A stretch of DNA of 64,000 nt from Agrocybe praecox (taxonomy: Eukaryota; Basidiomycota; Agaricomycetes; Agaricales; Agrocybaceae). This document shows, piece by piece, positions 49,601 through 62,600 of the stretch; positions within the stretch are counted from its first letter, which is position 1; each line of letters begins with the position of its first letter. The translations under genes and the position numbers were made by a program. The stretch lies in assembly GCA_964017145.1 (NCBI GenBank), contig OZ024848.1, forward strand, positions 1,934,501 to 1,998,500, given 5' to 3'. The notes beneath the pieces were generated by a model that saw nothing but the letters and a program-made list of their open reading frames with translations, had not been told where the DNA came from and ran no database searches.

Positions 49601-50024
49601 TTCAATTGTAATTCTCCATCGCTGAATTTAAACCTCTCGGCTCTGGACACCATCGTATAAGTATAAGAAATAACGTTAAATAAAAGAGAAAATATAGACA
49701 AACCGTATCCGTCAAATATATATTCCGAAAAATCTCGCAGAGCACTTCTTGCGCTCGCGCAAGCTGTAGTTCTTTGACCATCCCTGAAGACGAATTTGGT
49801 TCGGAGCAGTCTCCCTCTTCCTTAAGTGAGCAAATGAAACTGGGAGCGAGGGGTGTCCCCGTCTGTAGGATGAACCATGTTCTGCGCCATAGAACGGTCA
49901 TGACATTGACTCCTCGCAAGCTCGTTCATTGTTTCGGAAAAGGTGAACCTCGAAAAGACTCTTCACCGGGAAAGAAGTGGCATGTTTTGAGGAATGGAAC
50001 AAGCATTTTGTGACTATCGCCACC

Positions 50025-50441
50025 CTACATGAGGCGACGCAGGTCTCGATTGGATGGCAATGGTACAGCAAGATGCCCAATAAGATAAAGTGTCAGCATT
50101 AAAATTTTAGATAAAGTTCCCGCATGCAGAGGCATGACCTCAAGGCTGAGAGAGTATAAAGATGTCGTCTTGGAACGTTTAATCACGAGATAGACAGAAA
50201 TTGGGATATCGAACCCGTTTACAGGCTTGTCACTCGCTTTAATCGTCAAATGTTCAAGGACCGGTGCCGTAATTCGAGTGAGGAATAAGTGTATAGCTAA
50301 CGTCCTACCAGAAAAGATTTTCAGCACACTAATTTTTGGGAAAGTTACTCCTCGAGGTGGATGAGATTCTACAAAAAAAATCTCGCAGTTACAAGTGCGT
50401 AAGAGTCTCGCGCATGCGCTTGGTAAATTGACCCGCCTCAC
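50025..50441 (-). pseudogene. F-box/LRR-like remnant
   Basis: A minus-strand frame of 138 residues with leucine-rich spacing: VTFPKISVLKIFSGRTLAI, APVLEHLTIKASDKP, SLYSLSLEVMPLHAG, LAVPLPSNRDLRRLM. This is typical of LRR sections of Agaricomycete F-box proteins. No F-box is seen upstream, and the downstream minus frames are broken. Confidence 0.5.
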
Positions 50442-51589
50442 ATAATTTGTAATGCCTTACAGAATACGCAATGAATGAAACAGACGTCTATGTTTTCACC
50501 AGCAACATGATGCTCCAAAGACGAGCTATTTGCACTAACGATGCTATAAATGAATGGAAATGGAAGTTGAAGGGTGTTTCGAGTCAAGAGCGTCCGGAGC
50601 GGGATGGGGACAAGTTTTTACATATCACGAGTACGCTAATGGCATCTGTCGCAGCATCAATCACCATTCAAGGTGGTTGTAAAATATACAGTCGTCGACT
50701 CCGAGAGCCCACCTAGGCTTACTCTACCTTTGGCGTATTCGATTTCATAACTGCCAGAAAAAGTACAGCACAGATAGCAGCTGAAAAATACATCCAAGCG
50801 GGGAAATGGGTGAGGCTTAAGGAGCGTAGAAATCATATTTTCCTTGAAGAAAGAGCGGGAGCGCGGGGAGGCAGATGAAGATTGCAGGCCGAGGATACAT
50901 TACATACTGCTTTTCCATCGAGCGGTGCCATCGAGTCGCAGAGAAAGTTTGGACCAGATAGGTTAGGTATCAGGACACCTGCAGCACAGAACCAGTGACG
51001 AAGCAAGTGGGCGGAAGTGGGTGGTGGTGGAAAGAAAGAAAGATGAAAATTGTCTCAGATAAGGCTCGGCTTTAGCTACGCGACGCGTAACGGAGAAGTC
51101 CGAATGAAGTCGCGTGATCGTGATTCTTTCCGAAATCAGTCCGTCTCCGTGAATTTCTCCGCTCACTGTTCACCAACTGTTCACTTGGACCAAAGCTCGA
51201 ATCCGTCGATCTGTCCCTTGCAATACCGCAGCAAGGGTCTTATTTTCTGCAAATATACCTACTGGTGAGTCCCATTTTTGCTCTCTTTTCCCCATCGCCG
51301 ACCTCTGTGTGTTTCGTACCAGCTCCAGGAATATCGTACTTGCGATGGAGGCAGTTTCATGAGCCACTTGGAAATGCTGCAACACTCTACCTGTGAACAC
51401 TTCTCAATAAGTAAGTGGCTTTTTTCCTCCTTGCTATGCTACCCCACTCACATCTATCCGCCCTTCCAGACTCCCTTTCCCATCCTTGTCTTGACGAACG
51501 GGTATCGATATCGGGTGTGGTTGCCGTGACATTATTCCATCCAGGTACGTACCAGCACTGCATGACATATTGTCTTGAATGCGTATATG

Positions 51590-52010
51590 CACTCCTCCAG
51601 ATTTCTTTTCTTTCGTAGACTCGTATTTCGATCATTCTCATTATCGCGGTATGGGCCACGATGGACATTTCAGCTGCGCAAACGAGGCAAAGATTCAGAT
51701 AAAGAGATGCGTAATTTCGTAAGTTTACCTACCGACTCGTTGAGCGTGTCTCTAATCTTTTTCTGTTCGTTCGTCACAGTACGCCGAGGGTCATTGGCAC
51801 CATGGTTATCTTTGAGCGCAGACGATACTTCAATATATTATATGATGTATCGAGAGGATAGGGTCGATGGGCGGCCACGTTGGTAAGTTTAAATTCTCAC
51901 TCCTGTACCCTGCGTCATAGTTCAACGTCGTCGTCAGCTTCAGTAAGAAACTCCTACGCACCTACCCACATCGCCGTCAGTGTACATACACAGCACACTT
52001 CAGTGCCCCT
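51590..52010. repeat. Diverged direct repeat, copy 1
   Basis: Matches 52,650-53,040 in order. Landmarks are TTGATCATCCTCGTTAT-like, GATGGTCATTTC-like, CGTTGGTAAG, then TACTCTTGTAC-like and ACGTCGTCGTCAGCTTCA followed by a His/Ala-rich stretch. It looks like a gene with several short introns, duplicated in tandem about 1.05 kb apart; no readable product in either copy. Confidence 0.55.
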
Positions 52011-52649
52011 CGGACATGTACTATACCCCACCGACGGCATAGAGGCATATCCCGCCATAACACATCTCGCTTGACGCATACATATGTTGGACGAACTCGG
52101 TGTTTATCGACCTACACATCAAATAATTGTTGACTCTACTCGCACCTGCACTTTTATTCTAAACCCAGGGCACACCTTTCGTTTTAGAGGGTTTTCGAGG
52201 ATCAACGCACGATATGCCTGGCAGAGAATTAGACAAGCTTGCTATTTCGTAGCCAGGGACTCGTCCTATACCTGTTGGTGAGTTCATGTTTGCGTTTACT
52301 AATTTTTCCCGCGTCCGAACTCAAATTTCGAGTAGATGATCGCGAATCGAGGATGAGTGCGGAGATGCTTGCCCAGGTCATTCCCTTTATTGGGTACTTT
52401 GGTGCTTCCATCCTATACGTCTCGATCTTCTCTTTTCAACCAGTACGTGTCTTTCTTGTTTGATATGCCATCCAACTCACATTTATCTGTATTTCCAAAG
52501 TCTCCTCATTTCGACGGTGAATTGATGCGTTGGGTGTGGCGCCCTTGGAGCAAGGTCATCATCCGGATTGGGCAGGATACATTTGAGACAGAATTGTAAG
52601 AAATACGTGTTTTGAATGCATATATGCAGTTATTATCATTACTGCAGCT

Positions 52650-53040
52650 TACTTTACCTTCGTAGTTTGATCATCCTCGTTATTCGGTATGATGGTCATT
52701 TCGGCGGACTAGTGAAAAGAAGCGCATCAAGGACTCTGGATATTTTGGTGAGTCTGCCCATTCTTTCCACCAAGTTGACCTTGTACCTGAGCCCTTTCTA
52801 TAGATTTATGCTTTGGGAGCAACCGATACTTTAGTATGAGGGTGTAATCGATGGGAACTCGAATATGTAATAAGTTTCACGTTGCAGGTTGCGTTGGTAA
52901 GGATTCGTTCTTACTCTTGTACTATGCGTTATGGGTTAACGTCGTCGTCAGCTTCAATCAGGAAGCGGTACGCACGGTCTGTTCACATTGCCTCCATCGC
53001 ACACACCTGCGAGAGGTTGCAGTGTCGGTCGATGTGCACA
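52650..53040. repeat. Diverged direct repeat, copy 2
   Basis: Second copy of the unit at 51,590-52,010. Exon-like pieces (LIILVIRYDGHFG) remain, but frames are not continuous. Confidence 0.55.
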
Positions 53041-53099
53041 GTCTTACTCCACCATCCCATCATATCGACGGAGTAGACGCGGGCTTTTGTTCGAAGAGG

Positions 53100-53855
53100 T
53101 CCCGTCGTGATATTTTACGTATATGTTGAACGAGCTCAGTGTTCATCGATTTATCGATTTATATCTCAAATCGCGGTGGCTATATGCTTACCTAGAGATA
53201 ATGAATAGTCTCGAAAACAAGCGAATATATGCGATATCAACATGTCGATAGGTCAGGAGGGCACGCTACCAACGGCGGTGATTGAAGACAGGACGTTTAC
53301 TCGCTCAGCATCTATGCCACAACATGCCATGCGATAGGGCATGAGCTAGCATGAATCGCAAAAGACTGGATGCTCGGTGCTAGTAACGAGTGGAACGTAG
53401 GGTGCCGGGATGAAATTTGGGGTTATTCGAAGCCAGTAGGAAGAAGAAGCGATCGATGGAGGACTTCTACCTTGTAAGCACGAAATGAACGGTGTCTGGT
53501 TGATATGAACGACTCTTCTTCACGGGTACGTATGTTACATCTTCTATGATGTATTATCCTTTTCAACCAGATTTCGCGTGCGTAAACGGTTCAGGTGGAC
53601 AGGTTCATCATCAGTCCCGATCTTTTTCGAATGTCATATAAGTCATTGCATTGTATGCAATATCCGTTTTGACCTCGTATATGCGCTGAACATTTTCATT
53701 CAGGTTTACTTCCCAATCTCCACGTAAAGACATTGAATATCAGAGTATATTACACATTGCTGGGCCTATCCTTCGCTAGAACAAGTACAGCATAGATATC
53801 TAGCAACCGAGCATTATGTCCAAGCGGGGAAATAGACGAGGCGTAAACATGAGAG
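53100..53855. other. No gene seen
   Basis: No coding region or RNA recognised between the tandem repeats and the Doa10 remnant. Confidence 0.4.
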
Positions 53856-55500
53856 ACACGTAACGTTATAATTCACAACAAAAGGACGTTTGTAAAATCC
53901 AGCAAGGAAGGAATACCCGTCGTGCACGTCCTTGGACGTAAACAGTCGGAAAAAGCTCCTGCCTAGCTGGATTGGGAGAGCCACACAGACACCGAGGATC
54001 ACTGACCCAATCGTCCATAGAAGAGCAATCAGCAAGATGACGCGGTACCGGAACCCAAGGGGGATGTAAACGATTGTATAGTCCGCATGAATGTTCCCTC
54101 TTGTCCTGTATGTTTCGTCATCCTGCCCACTCAAGAGTGCAGCTGCCTCCATGTCGGCCGTCGACATGCCGTCTGTTGATATCCCTGTATATGTCTCCAA
54201 GTTCGACTGGCTCAGTAGGTTTTCGAAGGAGGTTATATATGAATCGCCTAGGCTTATATTCTTCGTCTGGATATCAGCCATCGAAGAAGTGAGAGGTGAT
54301 TCGTAATTTTGCTGATAGGAATTTCCAGATAACTGTCGCGACCTTCTTGATGGCTCGTTTCGGTCGGAAATACTGTATGGTGTATGGGAGGAATGGGTGC
54401 GGGGAGAGTAGATCAACAGGTACATTGGACAAAGGTTCCCTAGTTAATGATATATTAGCTTTCGCCATTCTAAATGGAATGAAAACCAACGCAACACATA
54501 CCAGTTTTTCCATCTAAAGGGCATGATACATGATAGACTTGCTTCCACGTATAAACAGCAATCCAGTGACACTGCCCACAGCCAATGCTACGACAAACGC
54601 GTACATGACTCCACTGACACAAATCTTGCGAAGCTGCGTGTAGGGAGATCATGGATATCACGGATAGAATGCGAATTCTGGTCTTGAGGATCCTTGAGGA
54701 ACCACATCGCTCCAGGGCGCATGACACTCCTGCAACCAGAACAAGAGGACGGCAAATAAATACCTGATAAGAACTATAAATACCTGATAAGAACTGATGA
54801 GTAAATCAAACTATCACACACAGGCTATACAAACAAGCTTACACGAACATCGTTCCAGCCACCCAATGATAGAACATGGCTGTCAGAGGCGCTTGACTGT
54901 AGAAAGCCATGCGCGACTGCAGGTTCGCTTCTGGGAACAACCACACTGTGCACAGATCCAGAACATTACCACATCTGAGCGGGAAATTGATCAATTCGAT
55001 GAAGATATATGCCGCAACCTATAAAAAATTATACATGAGAACACAAGCATAAAAAAGGCGCCGAACAAAGCATACAAACCTTCCAGACGAGGATTAGGAA
55101 GGGGTATTCTCCTGCTGAGTAGGATATCAGACGAAGGTTTATATGAGCAGTGCGCTGCAGTGCTTGCCTAGTATATGCGGCAGAGCCCAGCACCGCCATT
55201 ATAAAATTATGCATGGGTGGTATAAATACCAAGGAGGCAAACAAACTGATTTCTGATACTCTAAGATGACCAGGATATATCACCAATAAGGCGAACAAGG
55301 ATATTCGATTAAGGTGGGGCATGCACAACTGCGACTTCCTCATGTTCGTGGTCTGGCCACATTTCGTGGAACGATTCATCGAGACGTCGAAATACCTCCA
55401 CATGGTGCTTCGCAACCCTGGCACTGACAACAATAGAGGTGCAGGGCGTACTCCTGTCCGTACTATGGGCTAATAGCTCCATCTTCCTTGGGGAGACGGA
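53856..55500 (-). pseudogene. DOA10: Doa10/SSM4-like ER E3 ubiquitin ligase, C-terminal part, broken
   Basis: Minus strand in order: YPFLILVWK (about 55,090); VAAYIFIELINFPLRCG, LDLCTVWLFPEANL and APLTAMFYHWVAGTMFV (55,022-54,840); RPGAMWFLKDPQDQN (54,720-54,675); CVSGVMYAFVVALAVGSV; PVDLLSPHPFLPYTIQYFRP, KKVATVIWKFLSAKLR (54,400-54,300); YIPLGFRYRVILLIALLW and LGRSFFRLFTSKDVHDGYS (54,070-53,900). Order and hydrophobic segments fit the multi-pass C-terminal half of Doa10 (MARCH6 relative), which degrades proteins at the ER. It is broken by a TGA after SHFFDG near 54,275, a frame change before YIPLGF, and a deletion after IRDI. The RING-CH N-terminus and extreme C-terminus are absent. Confidence 0.75.
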
Positions 55501-56962
55501 TCGAAGAAGGATTTTCAGGTCGACGGTATTGACTAAGCAACCGATTTGATATTGGAATTCAACCACGGACTTTGAACACAGAGCCGAAAGGTAAATCGAG
55601 TTCGAATATATCTCAGGCTTTGGGCGGGCAGATAAGAGCAGACGACACTGTTATTTACTGTATCAGAGCTGGCACTAATAACAATAAAAGTGACGAAGCT
55701 TACGCGATCGACACATAGCCTTTTCCTTCACGTCTACAATTTCCCAAACACAACGATTGAGTATAGCTGCAAGACCGGCCAGATACTATCAAGCAAGAAA
55801 ATGAGAGGTTAGTGACGATCTCCTCTTCGTTCCTGGGATGCATACATAGACTCACCAATCAACACAGAACAAACGTCTCTGCAGTGTAACGGAGCTGTAC
55901 GCAGACATCTGTCAGGAAAGTAGAGTATTCTGTGATGATAATAGAGCGTCAACGCACATACAAGCATAGAGCAGAGAGGACTGATTTACCAGGTGTAATA
56001 GTCGGAGGTATGCTGTTCAAAATCGTCGAGACCGAAAATTAAATGCCCGTGTGCCGACCAAATTGAGGAAATAGAATGCACTACTGGAAAGAATGGATGT
56101 CGATAGGTGAGACCATAAGAAGACAGATGCGCTGGAAATGTACCCGAGCTTCCATACGAAAATTGTAATGCACTACTGAAAGGAACGAGTATTGATAAGT
56201 TATATCACAAAACGCCACGCAAAGAACGTACCCGAGCTTCCATAAAAATATCCTATTCCCATCTACGTTTAGAGAAATCCAACAGCGTCGTCAACCAGGA
56301 TGACATGGCCTGAAAAAATGACGTTAGCCAGGGATACAGATGAGTGAAAGTCAAATTCACCGAAAGGCACATTGTACTCGGAAGTTATGGGCTTCAGCCA
56401 ATAGGCTTCCTCAACGGCAGTACCTCGTGAGTGTCGAATGTATTGATATTCTGAAATGATATAGCATGCCGAAATGACGAGTTCGAGCTCAGTGGATCGC
56501 CGTGCTGGTAGTTATCGAGCGGATTATTCGATTCACATCCAAATGGTTGTATAGAATGATGATCAAAACGACAGAGTTGAGGAGCGAGAGGGATATCAAT
56601 TGTATGCAAGGGTATAACAGCTATTGATAATCTGTGAGTATAATCTGGCACAGGTCAGCAGCTACTGTGTACTTACCAATGGACGTCGGCCCTCCTATCC
56701 GATGCTCGTACCCAGGAATTTCGAGAATAGTTGGTGCCAAGTTCCGCGGGGAGCTATACTGCAAGAAGACGACATTAACAGGGAGAAATACAATAAATCA
56801 ATAGTTTACACACACGGGATTGACAAGTACAGGAACCTTCAATCCAAAGATGGCCGTGAAGATGAGAGTCCAAGTTCTCTTTAAATCTCATTCCTCGTTA
56901 GATTTTCTCCCAAACAGCTGATTTCGTTGAGCGTGAGTTTACTTATGGAGAGCAACAGATAT
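55501..56962. other. Unassigned stretch
   Basis: Short minus-strand exon-like pieces occur (LAGLAAILNRCVWEIVD near 55,780) with plausible GT/AG borders, but no family is recognised. They could be further decayed parts of the Doa10-like gene or of a different membrane protein. Confidence 0.35.
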
Positions 56963-59150
56963 CTTTAGCGATGTGGGCCAGTAGGAGTGATAGAGATGAA
57001 CCAGACACGGACTTCCAAGGCGCTCGAAAGTTCCATGTGTCCCAACAACTCTTCCATCCCGGTCCCTGCGCCCTATCCTTCGTCTTGCAGAAATAGCAGT
57101 ATCATTCTGTACCACTTTCACGTCCTTGTTTCATCAATATCCTCCATTTTCTTTAGTGTTTTGTGTGCGTCCTCCGATGCTTTCATAACTCTTCTGTAAT
57201 GACTTGCCCATTCAACAAATTGACGTGTAGGTTTCAAATCGAAGAAAAGAGTCGAGGGTAAAGAATGAAAGACAAAGTTATGGTCGGTACGTGATGCTGA
57301 CATGTCGGGTTAGGGTTCGGATCAAATCTGCATCTTTCCGTCGGATCGTTTCTGTCCTTCGTTCGACCTATTCGTCGCTGTTTCGTATGTTCCCTAAACG
57401 TGTTACGGTCTTTGGTCAATGGTATCTTCAACGTTTGTCGTTCATTGGCGTTATTTCTCTCTGTTCACCGTCCCTTCCGCCAAGTTTGTTTTGTCTACCG
57501 CCCTCTCTTCTATGACCTCTCTTTCCACTTCGTTATTGTTCTTTCTCTTCCAATCTCTCTTTACTTCTAATTCATTTACTTCCTTCTCTCGTGGAGACCT
57601 TCTCACTGCGCGCGTTTTTTCTTCCACCGAGTTCGAACATTTCGCTCTTACTTCGGTTTCTGGTCAATGGCTTCTTAAATGCATGTCGTTAGTCGGCTTC
57701 GTTCTTTTCTGCTGTTGCGCTCATGCTATAGCAATCTTTCTTTATGACTCCTTCGACCACTTCTTTCTCATTTGCCTCCTGTACAGCCGCATACACGTCC
57801 TCATCAATAATTTTCCTCCCCAAAGCGTCTCTTTTTCAAGTTACTTTTCATCAAAATGTTACATAGAATCTGTGGTCCAGTGCACATATCACCTGAGACG
57901 TACCTGGTCGCTGTTGTGCAGCTTTTCTATTGATCAATGGCTCTCCTTCGCGTCTCCTTCGCGGTTGCCTCTTATATCCATTCTGTCATCCTCACTTTAT
58001 TGCTTATGTTTATGTTCCCGTCTTTCTCTATGCTTTCTCTGCCCTTTACCGTGCTCTTTGTTCTGTTACTTTCTTTTCCTCTCTCTCTCGCAGTCCCTTC
58101 CCATTTGATTCAATTTGTTTCGTCTATTCCCCTCTTCTCCATGATTTCCGTTTAGGCTAATATATCGTTCTCCGCCTGCCATTCCACTCCAATCACTTCC
58201 TCTACAACTCCTCGTTCTTCCTCTTCGTGGACGCACCACGAAAGTACCTCGTCCCATGGAGGGGTTACTTCTGCCTCCTTCGAGATGACTTCTGTTTCTT
58301 CTCATTCGCATTCTACGCAGTTGCATTCACCACAATCGCATCAGTATTTGCGTTCCCGTCAAAGCTTGGAGCCTGCATCTTCTGCACCTCAGGATATTCC
58401 AAGCTCATCAAAGGCTGGTTGTGGAATCGACAAGCTGGCATTTTGGAAGAAATTCCATGCGCAAGTTGAAGGAACAAAGATGGTTGATGGATTCGTTATG
58501 GTTTGAAAAAAATCTGGAGGCGTAGGAGATTCGATACGACCATCACGACTGCGACAAACAACATTCATTCGGAAATCAAGATAACCAGGAAGGAAGAAAA
58601 TCAAAAATGTATTTCTATCACGCGCCAACGTTCAACGCCAAACTATGATAACTATATCCTATTCCCTCTATTATTCGACCTGCGTCGCCTTTCTTCCTTG
58701 CTCCTGTCTTATTTCGTTATGTTCGCATTATTAGAGTTTGGTTCTTTCTTTCTTTCTTTTCTCTCTCACACTGCGTATAGTGCCTTCATTCTAGACCTGT
58801 GACAGGTCGTCAAATGAGTAGGACCTCGATTTGACGCGATATCTCATTCTGCGGCTGGTCACGAGCCTACCTTCATTCCTTATTTTTCCATTTCTTCGAC
58901 TCTCACGACATATCCATCCACTACATTGCATTATCATATTAGACGCCGTCATCCAACATTCGCGCATTCATTCACATCGTCACCGAAACGGATACGTACA
59001 TACTTCATCTTTTATGTTTCGACTCCCTTCCACTCATAGCATCGTACTTATATATCACTTCACTGTACATCAGCAGGCTACACTCAGCTCTTTTTTTTTT
59101 TCCCTTCTACGACTCGTTAAGATATTGTATATTAGTTAGTTTTGTTTATA
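56963..59150. repeat. Segment-3 copy of the block upstream of NWD genes
   Basis: From about 56,963 the sequence closely follows 15,848-17,600, starting within the kinase upstream region and keeping GAAGAAAAGAGTCGAGG, GGGTTAGGGTTCGGATCAAA, the T/C-rich part and the coding tail. The kinase body is absent, so the border at 56,963 is the left edge of segment 3. Confidence 0.85.
58285..58506 (+). other. Conserved coding tail ...VDGFVMV, copy 3
   Basis: The best preserved copy: 73 residues open from MTSVSSHSHSTQLHSPQ through SRQSLEPASSAPQDIPSSS and KLAFWKKFHAQ to VDGFVMV and TGA at 58,504-58,506. Probably the last exon of an unidentified gene; upstream exons were not recognised. Confidence 0.5.
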
Positions 59151-59359
59151 CATGAATTCAATGAGAATGATTATAAACTTGGCGGGTCTATTTTAATTTT
59201 CATAGTCCGATTGAATCCCGCTTGATATAGATAGGCGACGGATAGGGTGGGCAATAATGAACTTAACGATCGCACTAACCACTGCGCCAACACTTTAATT
59301 CTTTTATACAACCAGAGACACGTGTCACGAATGTTATTCTTAAGTGTGCGAAGATCACG

Positions 59360-59515
59360 ATGAAGACTCTGCATTGCCTGTGGCAATGGCAAAGGCAGTG
59401 GTTCAACCCGATCTTCAATGTCCTCGTCTCGAGCACCGTCGAAACGCAAATTTTTGAAGGGTTTATTCCATCGAGACTCCGCTGCCAATTCTTCCACTTC
59501 AATTCATGGCCATGA
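59360..59515 (+). promoter_or_regulatory. Overlapping upstream ORF, NWD3
   Basis: A 51-codon frame (MKTLHCLWQWQRQW...) starting 58 bases before the NWD3 ATG and overlapping it in the +1 frame, as in NWD1 and NWD2. Confidence 0.45.
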
Positions 59516-59690
59516 AGCAGCTGTATCTGATGGTGGCAAGGGCAGTGGTTCAACCCAATCTTCAATGTCCTCGTCTCTAGCACCGTTGAAGAGTTTATTC
59601 CATCGAGACTCTGCTGCCAATTCTACCAGCTCAATTCACGGCCCTGAACCAGTTGTGTCCAATGAACACTCAAACGCTTCCCAACCATCA
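59388..59690. repeat. 147-bp tandem duplication across the NWD3 start
   Basis: The string GGCAA(A/G)GGCAGTGGTTCAACCC with the following ATGTCCTCGTCTC occurs at 59,388 and again 147 bases later at 59,535. The second copy lies inside the coding region in frame and has a small internal deletion. Confidence 0.85.
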
Positions 59691-62600
59691 ACTCAGGCGA
59701 AACTACTGCCAGAAACCTTGGGGATATCCGGAAGATTCGCACTGTCGATCTTGCCCAAAGTAGCGGAATGCATTGAAGATAATCCAGCAAAGATGGCTTT
59801 CAGTATATTGAAAGCCGTCATGGAAGTACGGAAAGTATGTTATGTTTTGCTAAAATACTAACTTGTCCCTTAACTAACGATAAATCTCTTTCTGGCAGGA
59901 TATCAAGGATAACAAAGATGAACTGCAAACGGTTCTTGAAGAGACATTGAATTTGCTCAGTACTATATTCGCGAAAATGGAGGTGTCATCTAATCCACAG
60001 AGTGTCGTCAATCAAACAATTGAACAGTACAAAAGGTGAGCAATCTTTAAGCAACGGAATACTTTACTTTATCTGATCGCCATCCAGAGAAATCAGCGGG
60101 GAATTAGACAGAATAAAGACTCTCAACGACAGCCTGCACTCAACTGTATTTCATCAACTTGACTATGAAAACTACAAGGGTCAGCTAAAGGATATTTCGC
60201 GAAAAATTCAAGGGGCGACAAGTGGATTCAATGTGTGTATCTTTATCTTCATTCCAATTGCCGCTTTGTCAATGTTTCACAGACTGCTATGGCGGGTACT
60301 ACTGGGATAATGGTGGACAAAATACACGACATCAATCGAGTAAGTATATGATCGTCCCTAAAAAGGTGTCTTATCAATGACTAGGACTTGTCAGGATAAA
60401 GAGCTCCGCAGTGACTTACAGCCTTCCGAGATGGCTGACTATCTATATATCCACGATGGGGAAGGCGCATTGAGGCGTGAAGTTTGCTCCGAGGGAACAC
60501 GAGTCAATATCCTGAATGAAATATCGAATTGGGCCAACGATTCCTCCGAAGGCAGTCTGCCTGTCTTCTGGTTGACCGGTCAAGCAGGCTCAGGCAAAAC
60601 AACTATTGCTTATACCATCACGAAAAAGTTCGCAGAAGCACAGCCGACCTCTCTAGGAGCCAATTTTCTTTGCTCCCGACAATTTCAAGAAACGCGAAAT
60701 CTCCAACGCATAGTTCCCACCATCGTCTTTCAGCTCGCACAAAATTGCACGGTGTTCGGGGACGCTTTACAAGCAGTGAAAACGACCGGGGCTGTACACT
60801 CTCATAAAGTCCAAGAACAAATCGAGAAGTTCCTCTTTCAACCCTGGAAGGAACGCAAACGTCCACCCGGCCTACCAGACTACCTTGTAGTCATTGATGC
60901 CCTAGATGAGATTGAGGATACCAAAAGATCTTCTTTTCTGGAAGAACTTCTCAAGTCGATTCGGGCGAACAACATCACAGGCCTGAAGTTTCTGGTTACC
61001 AGTAGACCAGATCCTGATATCGTCGATCTGTGCAAAACATTTCCGCCAGGTGCTGTTTGTCAGCTTCAGAATGTCCCAATTGAAGACGCGAAGCGCGATA
61101 TCAAGGCATACTTAGACATTGAACTAAAAACACTCAGCGGAACTCCGGAAATGGATAGATTGAACGAACAGGCTGCGGGGCTTTTCATCTTTGCTGCCAC
61201 CGTAGTGAAGATTCTGACGGGGCGTAAGCTGGCTCGCAGTGAGCAGCTCAAGCGGCTCCACTCCCTCCTCTCTTCTAATTCATCTGGATTTGGCTCGATC
61301 GACCAATTGTACCAGCAGATCATGCGCGACACATTTTCAAACCTAGATGACGATCCTGAACTTCTCTCTGCTCGTCTGAGCATCCTCTACACATTTCTCT
61401 GCTCTGTCGAACGAATATCTTCCTCCGTCGCCGCCAGCCTGCTGAACACTGACATTGAAGTTGCACAAATTGTTCTTGACAATCTTCATGCCGTTCTTTA
61501 CGTGCGAGACGATCAGGTTTATTGGTATCACTCTTCCTTTCCTGACTTCATTTTCAATCATACACGCTCAAACTTTCGTGTGGATGACAAGCATTTCGCG
61601 TTCTCGTGTAACCCAGCAACTCAACATGGCATTCTATCCCGTGCCTGTTTCCGCATCATGCAATCGAAGGAAATTGGATTGCGATTCAACATGGGAGATA
61701 TAAAATCATCATACTTGCTGGACTCTGAACACGCTGAAGAATTGCATTTGAACGTTGAGAAGAATATAACTTCTACGCTCAGATATTCATGTGTTTATTG
61801 GGTACAGCATTTGTCCCTCTCTCCGGACGCCGACCACAAACATATCTGTGAAGTGCTTTCTGATTTTCTTCGAATTCGTGTTTTGTTCTGGATCGAGGTC
61901 ATTCACCTACTTGGAAAGAGTGGTGACTGTCCCTATTTGCTGCGAAATGCGAGGCGCTGTGTATTAAAGGTACTGGTGTTTCTTTTTCATACATGTTCAG
62001 ATGATGATTTGTTTTTAGATGAACAACACTGCAGCACTTGCAAATGATCTTCAAGAAGTCACCGATTTTGCCATCCATTTTATTGGCTGCCCGGCAGCCG
62101 AATCAACACCACACTTGTATATTTCATCATTGGCAACATGGCAATCCACTTCATCTCTATCAAAGTCATGGAAGGATGCATTTTTGGGTATTCCTACGTA
62201 TAAAAATACGAAAGGGATCATTGACTTGCCTTTAATAACAAAGCAAATTGGATATGTCGAGTCTGTTGCATTCTCCATCGATGGCACACAGGTTGTGGCT
62301 GCAACGTCCACTGCTATATTGGTGTTAGACGCCACTACCGGCCGACAGCAACGTGCGTTGAATGTTGAGAAATGCCGTTGTGTCAAATTTTCGAGGGATG
62401 GTACGAGACTGGTGGCTCTCTCCAACGGCATGGTTTATATATGGGATACATCTACTTACCAACTACTAAAAGAGTTTGATGCCGACTACACAACAATCTC
62501 AATTGAAGGAACACAAATTCTGATCATCAAATATCCCATTGGTGCAGACTGTCTTGAACTGCAGGTGCTGGACGTTTCAACAGGCACAATACTGAGAACG

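Noticed and set aside
57419..58108. 229-residue plus-strand open frame
   Set aside because: Its Phe/Leu/Ser-rich composition comes from T/C-rich DNA, the copies in segments 1 and 2 do not keep the frame, and no domain is visible.
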